Counted from the stretch's first letter, positions 25,815 to 35,435 are shown. The stretch: DNA of 64,000 nucleotides from Streptomyces sp. NBC_00341 (GCF_041435055.1 NZ_CP108002.1:4154001-4218000), one strand, 5' to 3'. Notes: generated from the letters alone by a model not told the origin. A program made the numbers and translations.

Positions 25815-28800
25815 TCAGCCGCGCGCGAACCTCAGCGTGATCAGCTCGAACGGGCGCAGCGACAGTTCGACAGCGCCGTCACGGAGCTCCGGCACCACCG
25901 CGTCGGGCAGCGGCCGCTCCAGCAGATCGGTCACCGCGAGGCCCGCGGCGTCGAAGCCGGTGGTGAGGCGGGCCCTGGCCCGGCCGCCCGTCGACTCGTA
26001 GAGCCGTACGACCAGGTCACCGCTCTCGTCGTCGGCCAGCTTGACCGCGCTGACCACCACCGCGTCGTTGTCGACGGCCACCAGCGGGGCCACCTCGCGG
26101 TCGCCGGCGATCCGGCGCTCCGGCAGGTTGATCCGGAAGCCCTCCCGGACCGCGTCACCGATCGCCGCGCCCGGCGCGAGCGCGTGCCGGAAGCGGTGCA
26201 CGCCCTGGTCGGTCTCCGGGTCGGGGAAGCGCGGGGCACGCAGCAGCGAGACCCGCACGGTGGTGGTCGTGCCCGCGTCGGCGTCACGGACGGTGCGGGT
26301 CACGTCGTGCCCGTACGTCGAGTCGTTGACCAGGGCCACGCCCCAGCCAGGCTCCTCCAGGTGCACGAAGCGGTGGTTGCACGCCTCGAACTTGGCGGCC
26401 TCCCAGCTGGTGTTGGTGTGGGTGGCCCGGTAGAAGTGCCCGAACTGCGTCTCGGAGGCGTACCGCTCGGCGTGGATGTCCAGCGGGAACGCCGCCTTGA
26501 GGAACTTCTCCGTCTCGTGCCAGTCGACCTCGGTGTCGATGTCGAGCCGCTTGACGCCCGGCGCGAGGGTCAGCAGCTGGGTGACCTTCGAGTCGCCGAA
26601 GGTGCGGACGATCCGTACGGAGACGGCGCCGGCCCCCTCGACGGGGGTGAGCTCGTCGAGGTCCGTCAGGTCGGTGACGGTGTTGCGGTAGAACGCGTCG
26701 ACGTCCCACGCGTCCCACATGTTCGGGAAGTCGGGGTGGATCTGGAGCAGGTTCGCGGACTGCCCCGGGGCCACCGTCTCGCGCCCGGCGGCGATGTCGT
26801 ACGCCGAGACGACCAGCCCGCGGGCGTCGGTCTCCACCCGGAGCAGGCCGTTGTCCAGGACGAACCCGCCGCCCTCGCGCGGGGCGAGCGTCGCGCCGTC
26901 GGCGGACGTGACGGGGGCCGCCGCACCGGCCGGGACGCCGCCCCTGGCGTGCGGGGCGGAGTTGAAGAGGAGGGTCTCCCCCGTGGTGGAGTCACCGGCC
27001 AGGGCGCGCTGCGCGGCGTCGACGATGCCGTTCAGCTCCTGGGCGACGGCGGCGTACGTCTTCTCCGCCTCACGGTGCACCCAGGCGATCGACGAGCCGG
27101 GCAGGATGTCGTGGAACTGGTGCAGCAGCACCGTCTTCCAGATCCGGTCCAGCTGCTCGTACGGGTAGGCGGCCCCGGTCCGCACCGCGGCGGTGGCGGC
27201 CCACAGCTCGGCCTCGCGCAGCAGGTGCTCGCTGCGGCGGTTGCCCTGCTTCGTCTTCGCCTGGCTGGTCAGGGTGGCGCGGTGCAGCTCCAGGTAGAGC
27301 TCACCGACCCAGACGGGTGCGTTGGGGTACTCCGCCTCGGCCTTGGTGAAGAAGTCGGTGGGGGTCTCCCACGTCACCGTCGCCGAGCCCTCCAGGCTGC
27401 TCAGCCGGGCCGCCTTGGCGATCATCTCGCGGGTGGTGCCGCCGCCCCCGTCGCCCCAGCCGGTCGGCGCGAGGGAGTGCTGGGCGACGCCCTTGTCCTT
27501 GAAGTTCTTCGCCGCGTGGGCGATCTCGCTGCCCTTCATCGAGCAGTTGTAGGTGTCGACGGGCGGGAAGTGCGTGAAGATCCGGGTGCCGTCGATGCCC
27601 TCCCACTGGAAGGTGTGGTGCGGGAACTTGTTGGTCTGGCTCCAGGAGATCTTCTGGGTGAGGAGCCACTTGGAGCCCGCGGCCTTGATGATCTGCGGCA
27701 GCCCGGCGGCGAAGCCGAAGGTGTCGGGCAGCCACGCCTCGTCGTTCTCGATGCCGAACTCGTCGAGGAAGAACCGCTTGCCGTGCACGAACTGGCGGGC
27801 CATCGCCTCGGAGCCCGGCATGTTCGTGTCCGACTCGACCCACATGCCGCCGGACGGCACGAACCGCCCGTCCGCCACGGCCTGCTTGACCTTGGCGTAG
27901 ACCTCGGGGCGGTGCTCCTTGATCCAGGCGAACTGCTGCGCCTGAGACATCGCGAAGACGAAGTCGGGCTCGTCCTCCAGGAGGGCCGTCATGTTGGACG
28001 TCGTACGGGCGACCTTGCGCACCGTCTCGCGCAGCGGCCACAGCCAGGCGGAGTCGATGTGCGCGTGGCCGACGGCGCTGATGCGGTGTGCGGAGGGCTG
28101 CGCGGGCGTCGCGAGGACCTCCGCGAGCTGCTCGCGGGCGGCGGCCGCGGTGCCGTTGACGTCCTGGAGGTCGACCGTGTCGAGGCAGCGGCCGACGGCG
28201 CGCAGGATGTCCCAGCGGCGGGCGCCGTCCACCGGCAGCTCCTGCATCAGCTCGCCCAGCACCTCCAGGTCCTGGACGAGGTTCCACACGTGCTCGTCGA
28301 AGACCGCGAGGTCCATCCGGGCCAGCACGTACTGCGGTTCGCTGCCCGCGGTCTCCTTGTCGCCCAGCCGGGTCGGCAGGAAGGGGTGGTAGTCGAGGAT
28401 GACCGGGTTGGACGCCGCCTCGATGTGCAGCAGCACCTCCTCGCCGCCCTCTGCGGGTGCCCCGACGCGCACCCACTGGTTGCGCGGGTTGAGGCCCTTC
28501 ACCGGGGTGCCGTCGGGGCGGTAGACGAGGCCCTCGCACTGGAAGCCCGGCATGTTCTCGTCGAAGCCCAGGTCGAGCAGCGCCTCCACGGTCCGGCCCG
28601 CCCACGCCTCGGGGACCGTGCCGGAGACCCGGAACCAGCAGGTGCCCCACGGAGCGCCCCACCGGTCACCGACCGCGATCGGCTCCGTGGCACCGGCCAG
28701 GCCCTCGGCGACCGGGACCGGCTCGCCCGGCGCGTTCCAGACGGCGACGTCCAGCGGTACGGATTCCGGGTATACGGCCGGCCGGATGCGCTCGTCGAGG

Positions 28801-28844
28801 ACGCGCTTCAGACGGGCTTCGACCAGGGTGCGGTCGTCGTGCAT
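25815..28844 (-). CDS. GH38 alpha-mannosidase
   Basis: 1,009 residues, full length for cytosolic bacterial and vacuolar class II alpha-mannosidases. After an N-terminal beta domain, the GH38 catalytic domain shows AVGHAHIDSAWLWPLRETVRK (zinc-binding His and Asp), QAQQFAWIKEHRPEVY, and the nucleophile Asp in DEAWLPDTFGFAAGLPQI (about residue 370). HQFHDILPGSSI carries further ligands, followed by the C-terminal beta sandwich. No signal peptide, so it acts inside the cell on imported mannosides. ATG 28844 follows GGAG. It is the last gene of the LacI-linked operon. Confidence 0.96.
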   Translation of the reverse strand: MHDDRTLVEARLKRVLDERIRPAVYPESVPLDVAVWNAPGEPVPVAEGLAGATEPIAVGDRWGAPWGTCWFRVSGTVPEAWAGRTVEALLDLGFDENMPGFQCEGLVYRPDGTPVKGLNPRNQWVRVGAPAEGGEEVLLHIEAASNPVILDYHPFLPTRLGDKETAGSEPQYVLARMDLAVFDEHVWNLVQDLEVLGELMQELPVDGARRWDILRAVGRCLDTVDLQDVNGTAAAAREQLAEVLATPAQPSAHRISAVGHAHIDSAWLWPLRETVRKVARTTSNMTALLEDEPDFVFAMSQAQQFAWIKEHRPEVYAKVKQAVADGRFVPSGGMWVESDTNMPGSEAMARQFVHGKRFFLDEFGIENDEAWLPDTFGFAAGLPQIIKAAGSKWLLTQKISWSQTNKFPHHTFQWEGIDGTRIFTHFPPVDTYNCSMKGSEIAHAAKNFKDKGVAQHSLAPTGWGDGGGGTTREMIAKAARLSSLEGSATVTWETPTDFFTKAEAEYPNAPVWVGELYLELHRATLTSQAKTKQGNRRSEHLLREAELWAATAAVRTGAAYPYEQLDRIWKTVLLHQFHDILPGSSIAWVHREAEKTYAAVAQELNGIVDAAQRALAGDSTTGETLLFNSAPHARGGVPAGAAAPVTSADGATLAPREGGGFVLDNGLLRVETDARGLVVSAYDIAAGRETVAPGQSANLLQIHPDFPNMWDAWDVDAFYRNTVTDLTDLDELTPVEGAGAVSVRIVRTFGDSKVTQLLTLAPGVKRLDIDTEVDWHETEKFLKAAFPLDIHAERYASETQFGHFYRATHTNTSWEAAKFEACNHRFVHLEEPGWGVALVNDSTYGHDVTRTVRDADAGTTTTVRVSLLRAPRFPDPETDQGVHRFRHALAPGAAIGDAVREGFRINLPERRIAGDREVAPLVAVDNDAVVVSAVKLADDESGDLVVRLYESTGGRARARLTTGFDAAGLAVTDLLERPLPDAVVPELRDGAVELSLRPFELITLRFARG

Positions 28845-28907
28845 GAGGGTGGCTCCGTTGTGAGTGGGTGCGGGGGGCTACCGGCAGGGTCTACCAGTGG
28901 TGCGTGG

Positions 28908-30161
28908 TCAGCGGACCTCGTCCGGTGTGAGTACCTCGGTGATACCGCGCGCGGCGAGGTGGTCCGCGTCCCCGGCCCTGCTCGCGAGGACGGTGGTGGG
29001 GCGGACCCCGTCCGCGGTGAGCCGGGCGAAGGCCTCGAAGACCTCGCCGCCGGGGGCGCAGGTGGAGCGGCGCGGCGCGGTCGTGTCGTCGCCGGCGTCG
29101 ACGACGAGCGCCGTGGTGCGGGGTGCGGGCCGCCGGGTACGGGCGCGCTGCTCCCGGATGGTCTCCGCGATGGCCCGGCCGGCCGGTTTGACCTGCCGGT
29201 CGTTGGTCAGCAGGCCGAGCCCGTATTCGAGTTCGGGGAAGTCGGCCAGCGAGCGGGACACGTCGTGGGAGCACCACCAGGTGACGCCCCAGACGTCCTC
29301 GCAGTCCAGCGCGTTCTCGACGGTCGCGGCGGTGAAGGCGGCGGCGTGCTCGGCCGGGATCAGCGGGGCGGGGGCGCCGACCTCCTGGAGCCAGACCGGG
29401 CGGTGCGGGTCGAGGGCCCAGGCCTTGGAGAGCTCGATCAGGTAGGCGGCGTGGTGCTCGGTGGCGGTGCCGGTACGGCCGTGGCGCTGGGCGGTGCCGT
29501 TGAAGACCCAGGCGTGGACGGCGGTGACGGCCCCGGTCCGGGCGGCGTGCGCGGGGGTGAAGGCGTGGTCGTCCTGGTACCAGGCCGCGTCGTACTCGGC
29601 GTGCAGGTGGAGCTTGCCGGGCGCCCCCTCCTCGCAGGCCGCCAGCATCCGGGTCAGCCAGCTGCCGGCCTGCTCGGGGGTGATGCGGTCCGGGTCGGGG
29701 TGCGGGTCGCCGGAGAACTGGTTGATCTCGTTGCCGAGGGTCATCCCGATGAAGTGCGGCCGGTCCGCGAGGGCGGCGGCCAGCGTCCGCAGGTACTCGG
29801 CCTGGCCGGAGACGACGTCGGGGTCCGTGAAGAGGTTGCGCCGGTGCCAGGTCCGGGTCCAGGCGGGCAGGAAGTCGAAGCTCGACAGGTGGCCCTGGAG
29901 CCCGTCCACGCTGACGTCGAGCCCGCGTTCCGCGGCGGCGTCGGCCAGTTGCACGAGCTGCTCGACGGCGCGCGGGCGGATCAGGGTGCGGTTGGGCTGG
30001 AAGAGCGGCCAGAGCGGGAAGACCCGGATGTGGTCGAGGCCGAGACCGGCGATCGAGTCCAGGTCGGCCCGTACGGCGTCGAGGTCGAAGTCCAGCCAGT
30101 GGTGGAACCAGCCCTGGCTGGGCGTGTAGTTGGCGCCGAAGCGAAGCGGGGAGGAGCTCAT
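28908..30161 (-). CDS. Clan GH-A (GH5-like) intracellular glycoside hydrolase
   Basis: A 417-residue TIM-barrel hydrolase starting MSSSPLRFGANYTPSQGWFH. The clan-A acid/base Glu is in TLGNEINQF (about residue 145) and the nucleophile Glu in WLQEVGAP (about 258). The loop GVTWWCSHD is also typical. No signal peptide. Placed between ABC permeases and a GH38 mannosidase, it probably cleaves beta-linked (manno)oligosaccharides after uptake, but the linkage specificity is inferred from context only. Confidence 0.85.
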   Translation of the reverse strand: MSSSPLRFGANYTPSQGWFHHWLDFDLDAVRADLDSIAGLGLDHIRVFPLWPLFQPNRTLIRPRAVEQLVQLADAAAERGLDVSVDGLQGHLSSFDFLPAWTRTWHRRNLFTDPDVVSGQAEYLRTLAAALADRPHFIGMTLGNEINQFSGDPHPDPDRITPEQAGSWLTRMLAACEEGAPGKLHLHAEYDAAWYQDDHAFTPAHAARTGAVTAVHAWVFNGTAQRHGRTGTATEHHAAYLIELSKAWALDPHRPVWLQEVGAPAPLIPAEHAAAFTAATVENALDCEDVWGVTWWCSHDVSRSLADFPELEYGLGLLTNDRQVKPAGRAIAETIREQRARTRRPAPRTTALVVDAGDDTTAPRRSTCAPGGEVFEAFARLTADGVRPTTVLASRAGDADHLAARGITEVLTPDEVR

Positions 30162-30223
30162 ACGGAACAGGGTCCTGGTTCTGTGGTGCGGGTGGCGGCG
30201 TTCGGTCGGTCGGCGGGCAGCGG

Positions 30224-31084
30224 TCAGCCCTTGACCGCGCCTTCGCCGACACCCCGGAAGAAGAATCGCTGCAGACCGGCGAAGAGCACGATGAGCGGGA
30301 GCACGGCGATGATCGTGCCCGCGGCGACGAGCCGTTCGTCGTTCGCGAAGGTGCCGTGCAGGTAGTTCAGCCCGATGGTCAGGGTGAAGTGGTCCGGGTC
30401 GCTGAGGACGATCAGCGGCCACAGGAAGTCGTCCCACGAGCCCATGAAGGCGAAGATCGCGACGACGGCGAGGGTGCCCTTGACCGAGGGGAGCGCGATC
30501 CGCAGGAAGCGCTGCCAGACGTTGGCGCCGTCCACGAACGCCGCCTCCTCGATCTCCTGCGGGAGGTTGAGGAAGGCGTTGCGCATCAGCAGGACGTTCA
30601 TCGCCCCGATGGACCCCGGCAGCAGCACCCCGAGCAGGGTGTTGTTCAGCCCGAGATCACGCATCGTGGTGAACTGGGCGATGATGATGCCCTCCACGGG
30701 CACCAGCATGGCGAGGATGAACGCCAGCGTCGCGGCCCGCCGCCCCCGGTAGCGCAGCCGGGCCAGCGCGTAGCCCGCCAGGGCCGCGCCCACGCAGTTG
30801 GTGACCACGTTGGCGGCGGCGACCTTGAGCGAGTTGAAGGCGTAGTCCCACACCGGGATGGTGTCGGCGACCCTGCTGTAGTTGTCCAGGGTCGGATGGC
30901 TGGGGAGGAACTTCGGCGGCGAGCTGAAGATGTCCTCGCCCGGCCCCTTCAGGGACGTCGAGAGCTGCCACAGGAACGGCCCCACGGTCAGTACCAGTAC
31001 GGCGAGCAGCAGCACGTAGCGCAGGACGAGCTGCCAGGGCGCGATGCGGCGCCCTTCGGCGTCGGTGGTCTTCAGGATGCTCAC
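30224..31084 (-). CDS. ABC sugar transporter permease (MalG type)
   Basis: 286 residues with six membrane segments, the EAA loop EEAAFVDGANVWQRFLRIALP and the ending LQRFFFRGVGEGAVKG. GTG 31084 overlaps the stop of the first permease (GTGA). A longer upstream frame is only read-through of the neighbouring gene in another frame. Confidence 0.94.
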   Translation of the reverse strand: MSILKTTDAEGRRIAPWQLVLRYVLLLAVLVLTVGPFLWQLSTSLKGPGEDIFSSPPKFLPSHPTLDNYSRVADTIPVWDYAFNSLKVAAANVVTNCVGAALAGYALARLRYRGRRAATLAFILAMLVPVEGIIIAQFTTMRDLGLNNTLLGVLLPGSIGAMNVLLMRNAFLNLPQEIEEAAFVDGANVWQRFLRIALPSVKGTLAVVAIFAFMGSWDDFLWPLIVLSDPDHFTLTIGLNYLHGTFANDERLVAAGTIIAVLPLIVLFAGLQRFFFRGVGEGAVKG

Positions 31085-32031
31085 GCGTCCTCCTTGCGGT
31101 CGGCGCGCAGCACCAGGAGCATCAGGCCGACGGTGACGACGAAGATGACGACGGAGATCGCGGAGGCGTATCCGACCCGCCCGGTCAGCCCGGTGCCGAC
31201 CCGCTGGACGAGCATCACCAGGGTGGTGTCCTCGCCCGCCGGTCCGCCCGAGGGGCCGGCCATCAGGTAGACCTCGGAGAACACCTTGAAGGCGGAGACC
31301 GAGGACAGCGCCGCGACCAGCACCATGGTGGAGCGGATGGCGGGGACGGTGACGGTGAAGAAGCGGCGCACCACCCCGGCGCCGTCCACGGAGGCCGCCT
31401 CGTGCAGCTCGCGCGGGACGTTCGCCAGCGCGGCCAGGTAAATGATCATGTAGTAGCCCAGGCCCTTCCAGACCGTGACCGCCATCGCGCTGCCCAGCAG
31501 CAGCCACTGGTCGCTGAGGAAGCCGACCTTGCCGATGCCCACGGCCTCCAGGAGCGAGTTGATCAGCCCCCGGTCGTCGAGCATCCACACCCAGATCAGG
31601 CCGACGACGACGATGGACGCGACGACCGGGGTGTAGAAGGCGGAGCGGAAGAAGGTGATGCCGGGGATGTGCCGCTGGACGAGCATCGCCAGCAGCAGCG
31701 GCAGGATGACGAGTGCCGGGACGACGACCAGTACGTACAGCGCGCTGTTGCGCAGCCCGGTCCAGAACATCTCGTCGTGCAGCAGTTCGCGGAAGTTCGC
31801 CAGGCCGACGAACTTCCCCGGGACCAGGGTCCGCCGGTCGGTGAAGGCGTTGACCAGCGTGCTGAAGAACGGATAGAGGCTGAACGCGCCGACCACGATC
31901 AGCCCGGGGGCCGCGAACAGCCAGGGGCTGAGGGGCAGATGGCGGCTGATCCGGCGGGCCGGTCCGGGGGCGGGCGCGGACGCCGGTGCGGGGGCGGAGG
32001 TGAGGGCGGGGGCAGGGGCGGGGGTAGTCAC
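31081..32031 (-). CDS. ABC sugar transporter permease (MalF type)
   Basis: 316 residues. A low-complexity Pro/Ala-rich N-terminal tail is followed by six membrane helices (SPWLFAAPGLIVVGAFSLYPF first). The EAA loop is HEAASVDGAGVVRRFFTVTVP. GTG 32031 lies 8 bases after the binding-protein stop. No ATPase is encoded here, so a shared one is presumed. Confidence 0.94.
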   Translation of the reverse strand: MTTPAPAPALTSAPAPASAPAPGPARRISRHLPLSPWLFAAPGLIVVGAFSLYPFFSTLVNAFTDRRTLVPGKFVGLANFRELLHDEMFWTGLRNSALYVLVVVPALVILPLLLAMLVQRHIPGITFFRSAFYTPVVASIVVVGLIWVWMLDDRGLINSLLEAVGIGKVGFLSDQWLLLGSAMAVTVWKGLGYYMIIYLAALANVPRELHEAASVDGAGVVRRFFTVTVPAIRSTMVLVAALSSVSAFKVFSEVYLMAGPSGGPAGEDTTLVMLVQRVGTGLTGRVGYASAISVVIFVVTVGLMLLVLRADRKEDA

Positions 32032-32039
32032 GAGGGGGC

Positions 32040-33326
32040 TCAGCTCTGCTGCAGCAGCCGGTCACAGGCCTTGACAGCGTTATCAAGGGCTTCCTTGGGG
32101 CTCTGCTTTCCCTGCAGCGCCTTGGCGATCTGGTTGCGCAGCTCGGTCTTCATCTGCTCGCTGAACAGCACCGGGGTGTAATTGACCGCCGTCTTGAGGG
32201 ACTTGGCGGCGGCGACCCGGACGCGGGTCTCGTCGGTGCCGTCCTCCTTGGTGAAGTACGGGTCGTCCAGCGATCCGGCGGTGCTGGGGAAGATGGCGAC
32301 CTGCTTGGCGAACTCCATCTGCCGGGTCGCGTCGGTCATGTAGTGCGCGAAGGCCACGGCGGCGGGCTGCCGCTTGGTCTGGGCGTTCACCATGATGCCC
32401 ATGACGTACATGTTGGCCTTGCCGGTGTTGCTGACCTGGTCGGTGATGCCGATGTTCTTGTAGAGGCTGGGCGCCTGCTTCTTGAAGTTGTCCAGGTCCA
32501 GCGCGCTGCCGGGGTTCATTGCCACGGACTCGGTGAGGAACTTGTGGCCGGACGACTCGGGCGTCGCGGTCAGCGCCTGCGCGTCGAGCCCCTTGACGTC
32601 GTACAACTCCTTGTAGCGGGTGAGGAGTTCGATGCCCTTGGCGTCGTTGAAGGCGAAGCCGGTGCCTTCCTTGTTCATCAGCTGTCCGCCGTAGCGGCCG
32701 AAGTCCTCGATGGTGGGCACGTTCGCGAGTGCGGCGACCTTGCCCTTGCTCTTCTCGGCCAGCTTCCGCCCGTCGGAGAACACCTCGTCGTAGGTGGCCG
32801 GCGGCTTCTGCGGGTCGAGTCCGGCGTCCTTGAGGAGGCGCTTGTTGTAGAACATCGGCCCGGTGTTGAGGTACCAGGGGAAGGCGAACGTCCCTTCCGT
32901 GCCCGGTATCTGATGGCTCTGCCAGGCGCCCGGCAGGTACTCCTCGCGGTACTTGGCGGCCGCCTTGTCGAGGTCGAGCGCGATGCCCGCCTTGGCCAGC
33001 GGGGCCACCAGATCGGGCGACACGTTGACGACGTCCGGCAGGGTGCCGCCGGCCGCGTCCGCGCTGATCTTGTCCGCGTAGCCCTCGCCCGGCCGGTCGA
33101 CCCACTTCACGTCCGTGCCCGGGTACTTCTTCTCGAAGTCCGCGATCACGCCGTTGAAGTAGTCCTTGAAGTTCGCCTGGAGGTTCCAGGTCTGGAAGGT
33201 GATCTTCCCTTCGACCTTGCCGGAGGCGTCGGACGAGCCCGAACCCGATCCGCCGCCACAGGCGCTCAGCGGCAGGACAGTGGCGAGGACGGCGGCAGTG
33301 GCGACTGCTCTGCGAGAGATGCGCAC
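32040..33326 (-). CDS. ABC sugar transporter solute-binding lipoprotein
   Basis: 428 residues. GTG 33326 is chosen because AAAGGAG lies about 9 bases upstream and it gives a clean lipoprotein signal: RISRRAVATAAVLATVLPLSACGGG with lipobox LSAC. The family 1 binding fold is visible in KITFQTWNLQANFKDYFNGV, the WYLNTGPMFYNKRLLKDAG region and the helical C-terminus. It is the first gene of the glycan operon, which should import mannosyl oligosaccharides for the two downstream hydrolases. Confidence 0.93.
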   Translation of the reverse strand: MRISRRAVATAAVLATVLPLSACGGGSGSGSSDASGKVEGKITFQTWNLQANFKDYFNGVIADFEKKYPGTDVKWVDRPGEGYADKISADAAGGTLPDVVNVSPDLVAPLAKAGIALDLDKAAAKYREEYLPGAWQSHQIPGTEGTFAFPWYLNTGPMFYNKRLLKDAGLDPQKPPATYDEVFSDGRKLAEKSKGKVAALANVPTIEDFGRYGGQLMNKEGTGFAFNDAKGIELLTRYKELYDVKGLDAQALTATPESSGHKFLTESVAMNPGSALDLDNFKKQAPSLYKNIGITDQVSNTGKANMYVMGIMVNAQTKRQPAAVAFAHYMTDATRQMEFAKQVAIFPSTAGSLDDPYFTKEDGTDETRVRVAAAKSLKTAVNYTPVLFSEQMKTELRNQIAKALQGKQSPKEALDNAVKACDRLLQQS

Positions 33327-33515
33327 GGTGAACGGCTCCTTTGCTCGGACCAGGCGTGCGGACGGCGGACCGGAGGTCACCGACCGGCCGGATGCGTTCG
33401 CCCAGCAGACCCTGCAATGCGCGTGACGGAAAGTCAATACATTCTCTGCAATTAGCTCGCGTCTTTCGGCATACCAGCAGGTCAGCGCGGTGTGGCAGCG
33501 CATTGAAGATCAATG

Positions 33516-33555
33516 ACTAATGCGCTTTAGGTGGTCACAGCTCAAGCGCATTAGT
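33516..33555. promoter_or_regulatory. Paired LacI-family operators
   Basis: 12-bp arms ACTAATGCGCTT and AAGCGCATTAGT are 16 bp apart. Each arm extends into its own near-palindrome of the form CTAAwGCGCwTTAG (33517-33530) and CAAGCGCATTAG (33543-33554), with the central GC step usual for LacI sites. Centres are about 24 bp apart, in the 343-bp gap between the divergent binding-protein and LacI genes. The rest of the gap holds the two promoters. Confidence 0.7.
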
Positions 33556-33669
33556 TGTCTGAGCTCTTCCCTCTCGCCCCATCGCCGCGAAGGCTCTACG
33601 ATGCCCTCCGGGGGAGAGCGAACCCGACGACCCATGGCAGCCACGGGGAACGCAGGAGAGAGGCACTCG

Positions 33670-34758
33670 GTGACACCGAAGCGGCCGCCGGCCGGGGACA
33701 CCTCGCCGGCCAGACGGACGCCCGCGCGACGGCCGACCATGAAGGACATCGCCCAGCGGGCCGGGGTGTCGGAGAGCGCGGTGTCCTTCGCGCTCAACGA
33801 CCGCCCGGGGGTCTCGGCCGTCACCCGGGACCGGATCCGGCGCGTGGCCGAGCAGTTGGGCTGGCACCCGAGCACCGCCGCCCGCGCGCTGTCCGGCGAG
33901 GGCTCGGCCACCGTGGGTCTCGTGGTGGCCCGTCCGGCGGCGAACCTGGGCGTGGACTCCTTCTTCCTCCAGCTGATCTCCGGCATCCAGGAGGTCCTGG
34001 CGGAGCGCCGGCTCGGGCTGCTCTTCCAGGTGGTGGAGGACGTGGCGGCCGAGTGCGCGGTCTACCGGCGCTGGTGGGCGGAGCGGCGGGTGGACGGAGT
34101 GCTCGTCGTGGACCCGCGCACCGACGACCCCCGCGTCGGCCTGCTGGACGAACTGGGCCTGCCCGGCGTCGTCATCGGCGCCCTCCCCGGCAGCGACACC
34201 GGCCCCCACCCGGGCCTCTCGCAGATCCGCGCCGACGACGCGGGAGCGATGGCCGCAGTGGTCGGGCGGCTGCACGAGCTGGGCCACCGGCGCATCGTGC
34301 ACATCGCCGGACTGCCCTCACTCGCGCACACCGACCGGCGCATCCGGTCCCTGCGCATCGAGGCCGACCGGCGCGGACTGACCGAGGCCCACTCGGTGAC
34401 CACGGACTACTCGGACACCGAGGGCGCGGCGGTGACCCGCCGGGTGCTGGAGCACGGCACCCCGCCGACCGCGATCGTCTACGACAACGACGTGATGGCC
34501 GCGGCCGGGGTGGCGGTCACGGCGGGCCTGGGCTTCCGGGTTCCGGCCGATGTGTCCGTGGTGTCGTGGGAGGACTCCGCGCTGTGCCGGCTGACGGCAC
34601 CGTGGCTGACCGCGCTGTCCAGGGACACGGTCGCGTTCGGCCGGCTCGCGGCGCGGGAGCTGACCGCGCTGCTCGACGGCGGCACGGCGCACACCATCCA
34701 GGTGCCGCTGCCCCGGCTCATCGAACGGGGCAGCACGGCAGCGGTGAACGGCGGCTGA
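33670..34758 (+). CDS. LacI-family transcriptional repressor
   Basis: 362 residues. GTG 33670 follows GGAGAGAGG; ATG codons upstream in frame lack a ribosome site and would add low-complexity sequence. The DNA-binding domain reads PTMKDIAQRAGVSESAVSFALNDRPGVS, then the hinge helix HPSTAARALSG. The periplasmic-binding-like sensor domain follows (GLVVARPAANLGVDSFFLQL, IVYDNDVMAAAGV). It is divergent from the mannosidase operon and very likely represses it through the sites at 33516-33555. Confidence 0.94.
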   Translation: MTPKRPPAGDTSPARRTPARRPTMKDIAQRAGVSESAVSFALNDRPGVSAVTRDRIRRVAEQLGWHPSTAARALSGEGSATVGLVVARPAANLGVDSFFLQLISGIQEVLAERRLGLLFQVVEDVAAECAVYRRWWAERRVDGVLVVDPRTDDPRVGLLDELGLPGVVIGALPGSDTGPHPGLSQIRADDAGAMAAVVGRLHELGHRRIVHIAGLPSLAHTDRRIRSLRIEADRRGLTEAHSVTTDYSDTEGAAVTRRVLEHGTPPTAIVYDNDVMAAAGVAVTAGLGFRVPADVSVVSWEDSALCRLTAPWLTALSRDTVAFGRLAARELTALLDGGTAHTIQVPLPRLIERGSTAAVNGG

Positions 34759-34877
34759 GGGGAGAGGCGCTCGGCCGGGGCCACTCGCGGCCGAGGGGAG
34801 AGGCGCTCGGCCGGGGTCCGCTCGCGGCCGAGGGGAGAGGCGCTCGGCCGGGGTCCGCTCGCGGCCGAGGGGAGAGG
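34757..34877. repeat. Triplicated 36-37 bp repeat forming three hairpins
   Basis: Three tandem units (34757-34792, 34793-34829, 34830-34866) plus a partial fourth. The second and third are identical, and each contains a hairpin CTCGGCCG - 11 nt - CGGCCGAG (slightly different in the first). They lie between the convergent LacI and MerR genes, so they look like a terminator amplified by tandem duplication. Confidence 0.8.
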
Positions 34878-34883
34878 TGGCGC

Positions 34884-35273
34884 TCAGGAGGGAGTCGGCC
34901 TGCGCAGTTCCTCGTTGCGCCGGAGCGCCTCTTCGAGCTGGTCCTCCAGGATCACGATGCGGCAGGCGGCCTCGACCGGCGCGCCCCCGTCGACGAGCTC
35001 CCGGGCGCGGGCGGCGATGCGGAGCTGGTAGCGGGAGTAGCGGCGGTGGCCGCCCTCGGAGCGCAGGGGGGTGATCAGTCTGGCCTCACCGATCGCGCGG
35101 AGGAATCCGGGGGTGGCGCCGATCATCTCCGCGGCACGGCCCATGGTGTAGGCGGGGTAGTCGTCGTCATCGAGACGGTCGGAGGGATGCGCAGGGGTTT
35201 CGGGGGGCATGGGCACCTGCCGCGTGTCGCCGACTTCGTTGACCGGAAGGGAAACTCTCGTTGTACGAGCCAT
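34884..35273 (-). CDS. MerR-family HTH protein
   Basis: About 129 residues. The MerR DNA-binding core is YTMGRAAEMIGATPGFLRAI, then LITPLRSEGGHRRYSRYQLRIAARARELV, followed by a coiled coil (RIVILEDQLEEALRRNEELRR). No effector domain or metal-binding cysteines, so the signal is unknown. ATG 35273 is taken as start; ATG 35285 and GTG 35291 in frame are also possible. Confidence 0.85.
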   Translation of the reverse strand: MARTTRVSLPVNEVGDTRQVPMPPETPAHPSDRLDDDDYPAYTMGRAAEMIGATPGFLRAIGEARLITPLRSEGGHRRYSRYQLRIAARARELVDGGAPVEAACRIVILEDQLEEALRRNEELRRPTPS

Positions 35274-35400
35274 CGTCTCTATCATAGCCACGACAGATTT
35301 CCCTGGCCGGACGGGGGAAGTTATCTGAGCGGGCCGCCCCGGGGCGGCCTCCGCGGGGCCCGGCCGCCGGGTCCGTCAAGAACACTGACCGGCGGGTCAG

Positions 35401-35429
35401 TTGATGACTGCCTGCCGTCGGGCCATAAT
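35401..35429 (+). promoter_or_regulatory. Sigma70-like promoter facing right
   Basis: TTGATG (-35) and CATAAT (-10) are separated by exactly 17 bases. The expected start at about 35436 falls at the base of a 15-bp hairpin. No protein gene follows for over 400 bases. Confidence 0.65.
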
Positions 35430-35435
35430 GCACGT

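Noticed and set aside
25746..30365. A 1,539-residue open frame antisense to the mannosidase and GH-A genes
   Set aside because: High GC keeps antisense frames open. It has no ribosome site or domain, and the sense genes match known families along their whole length.
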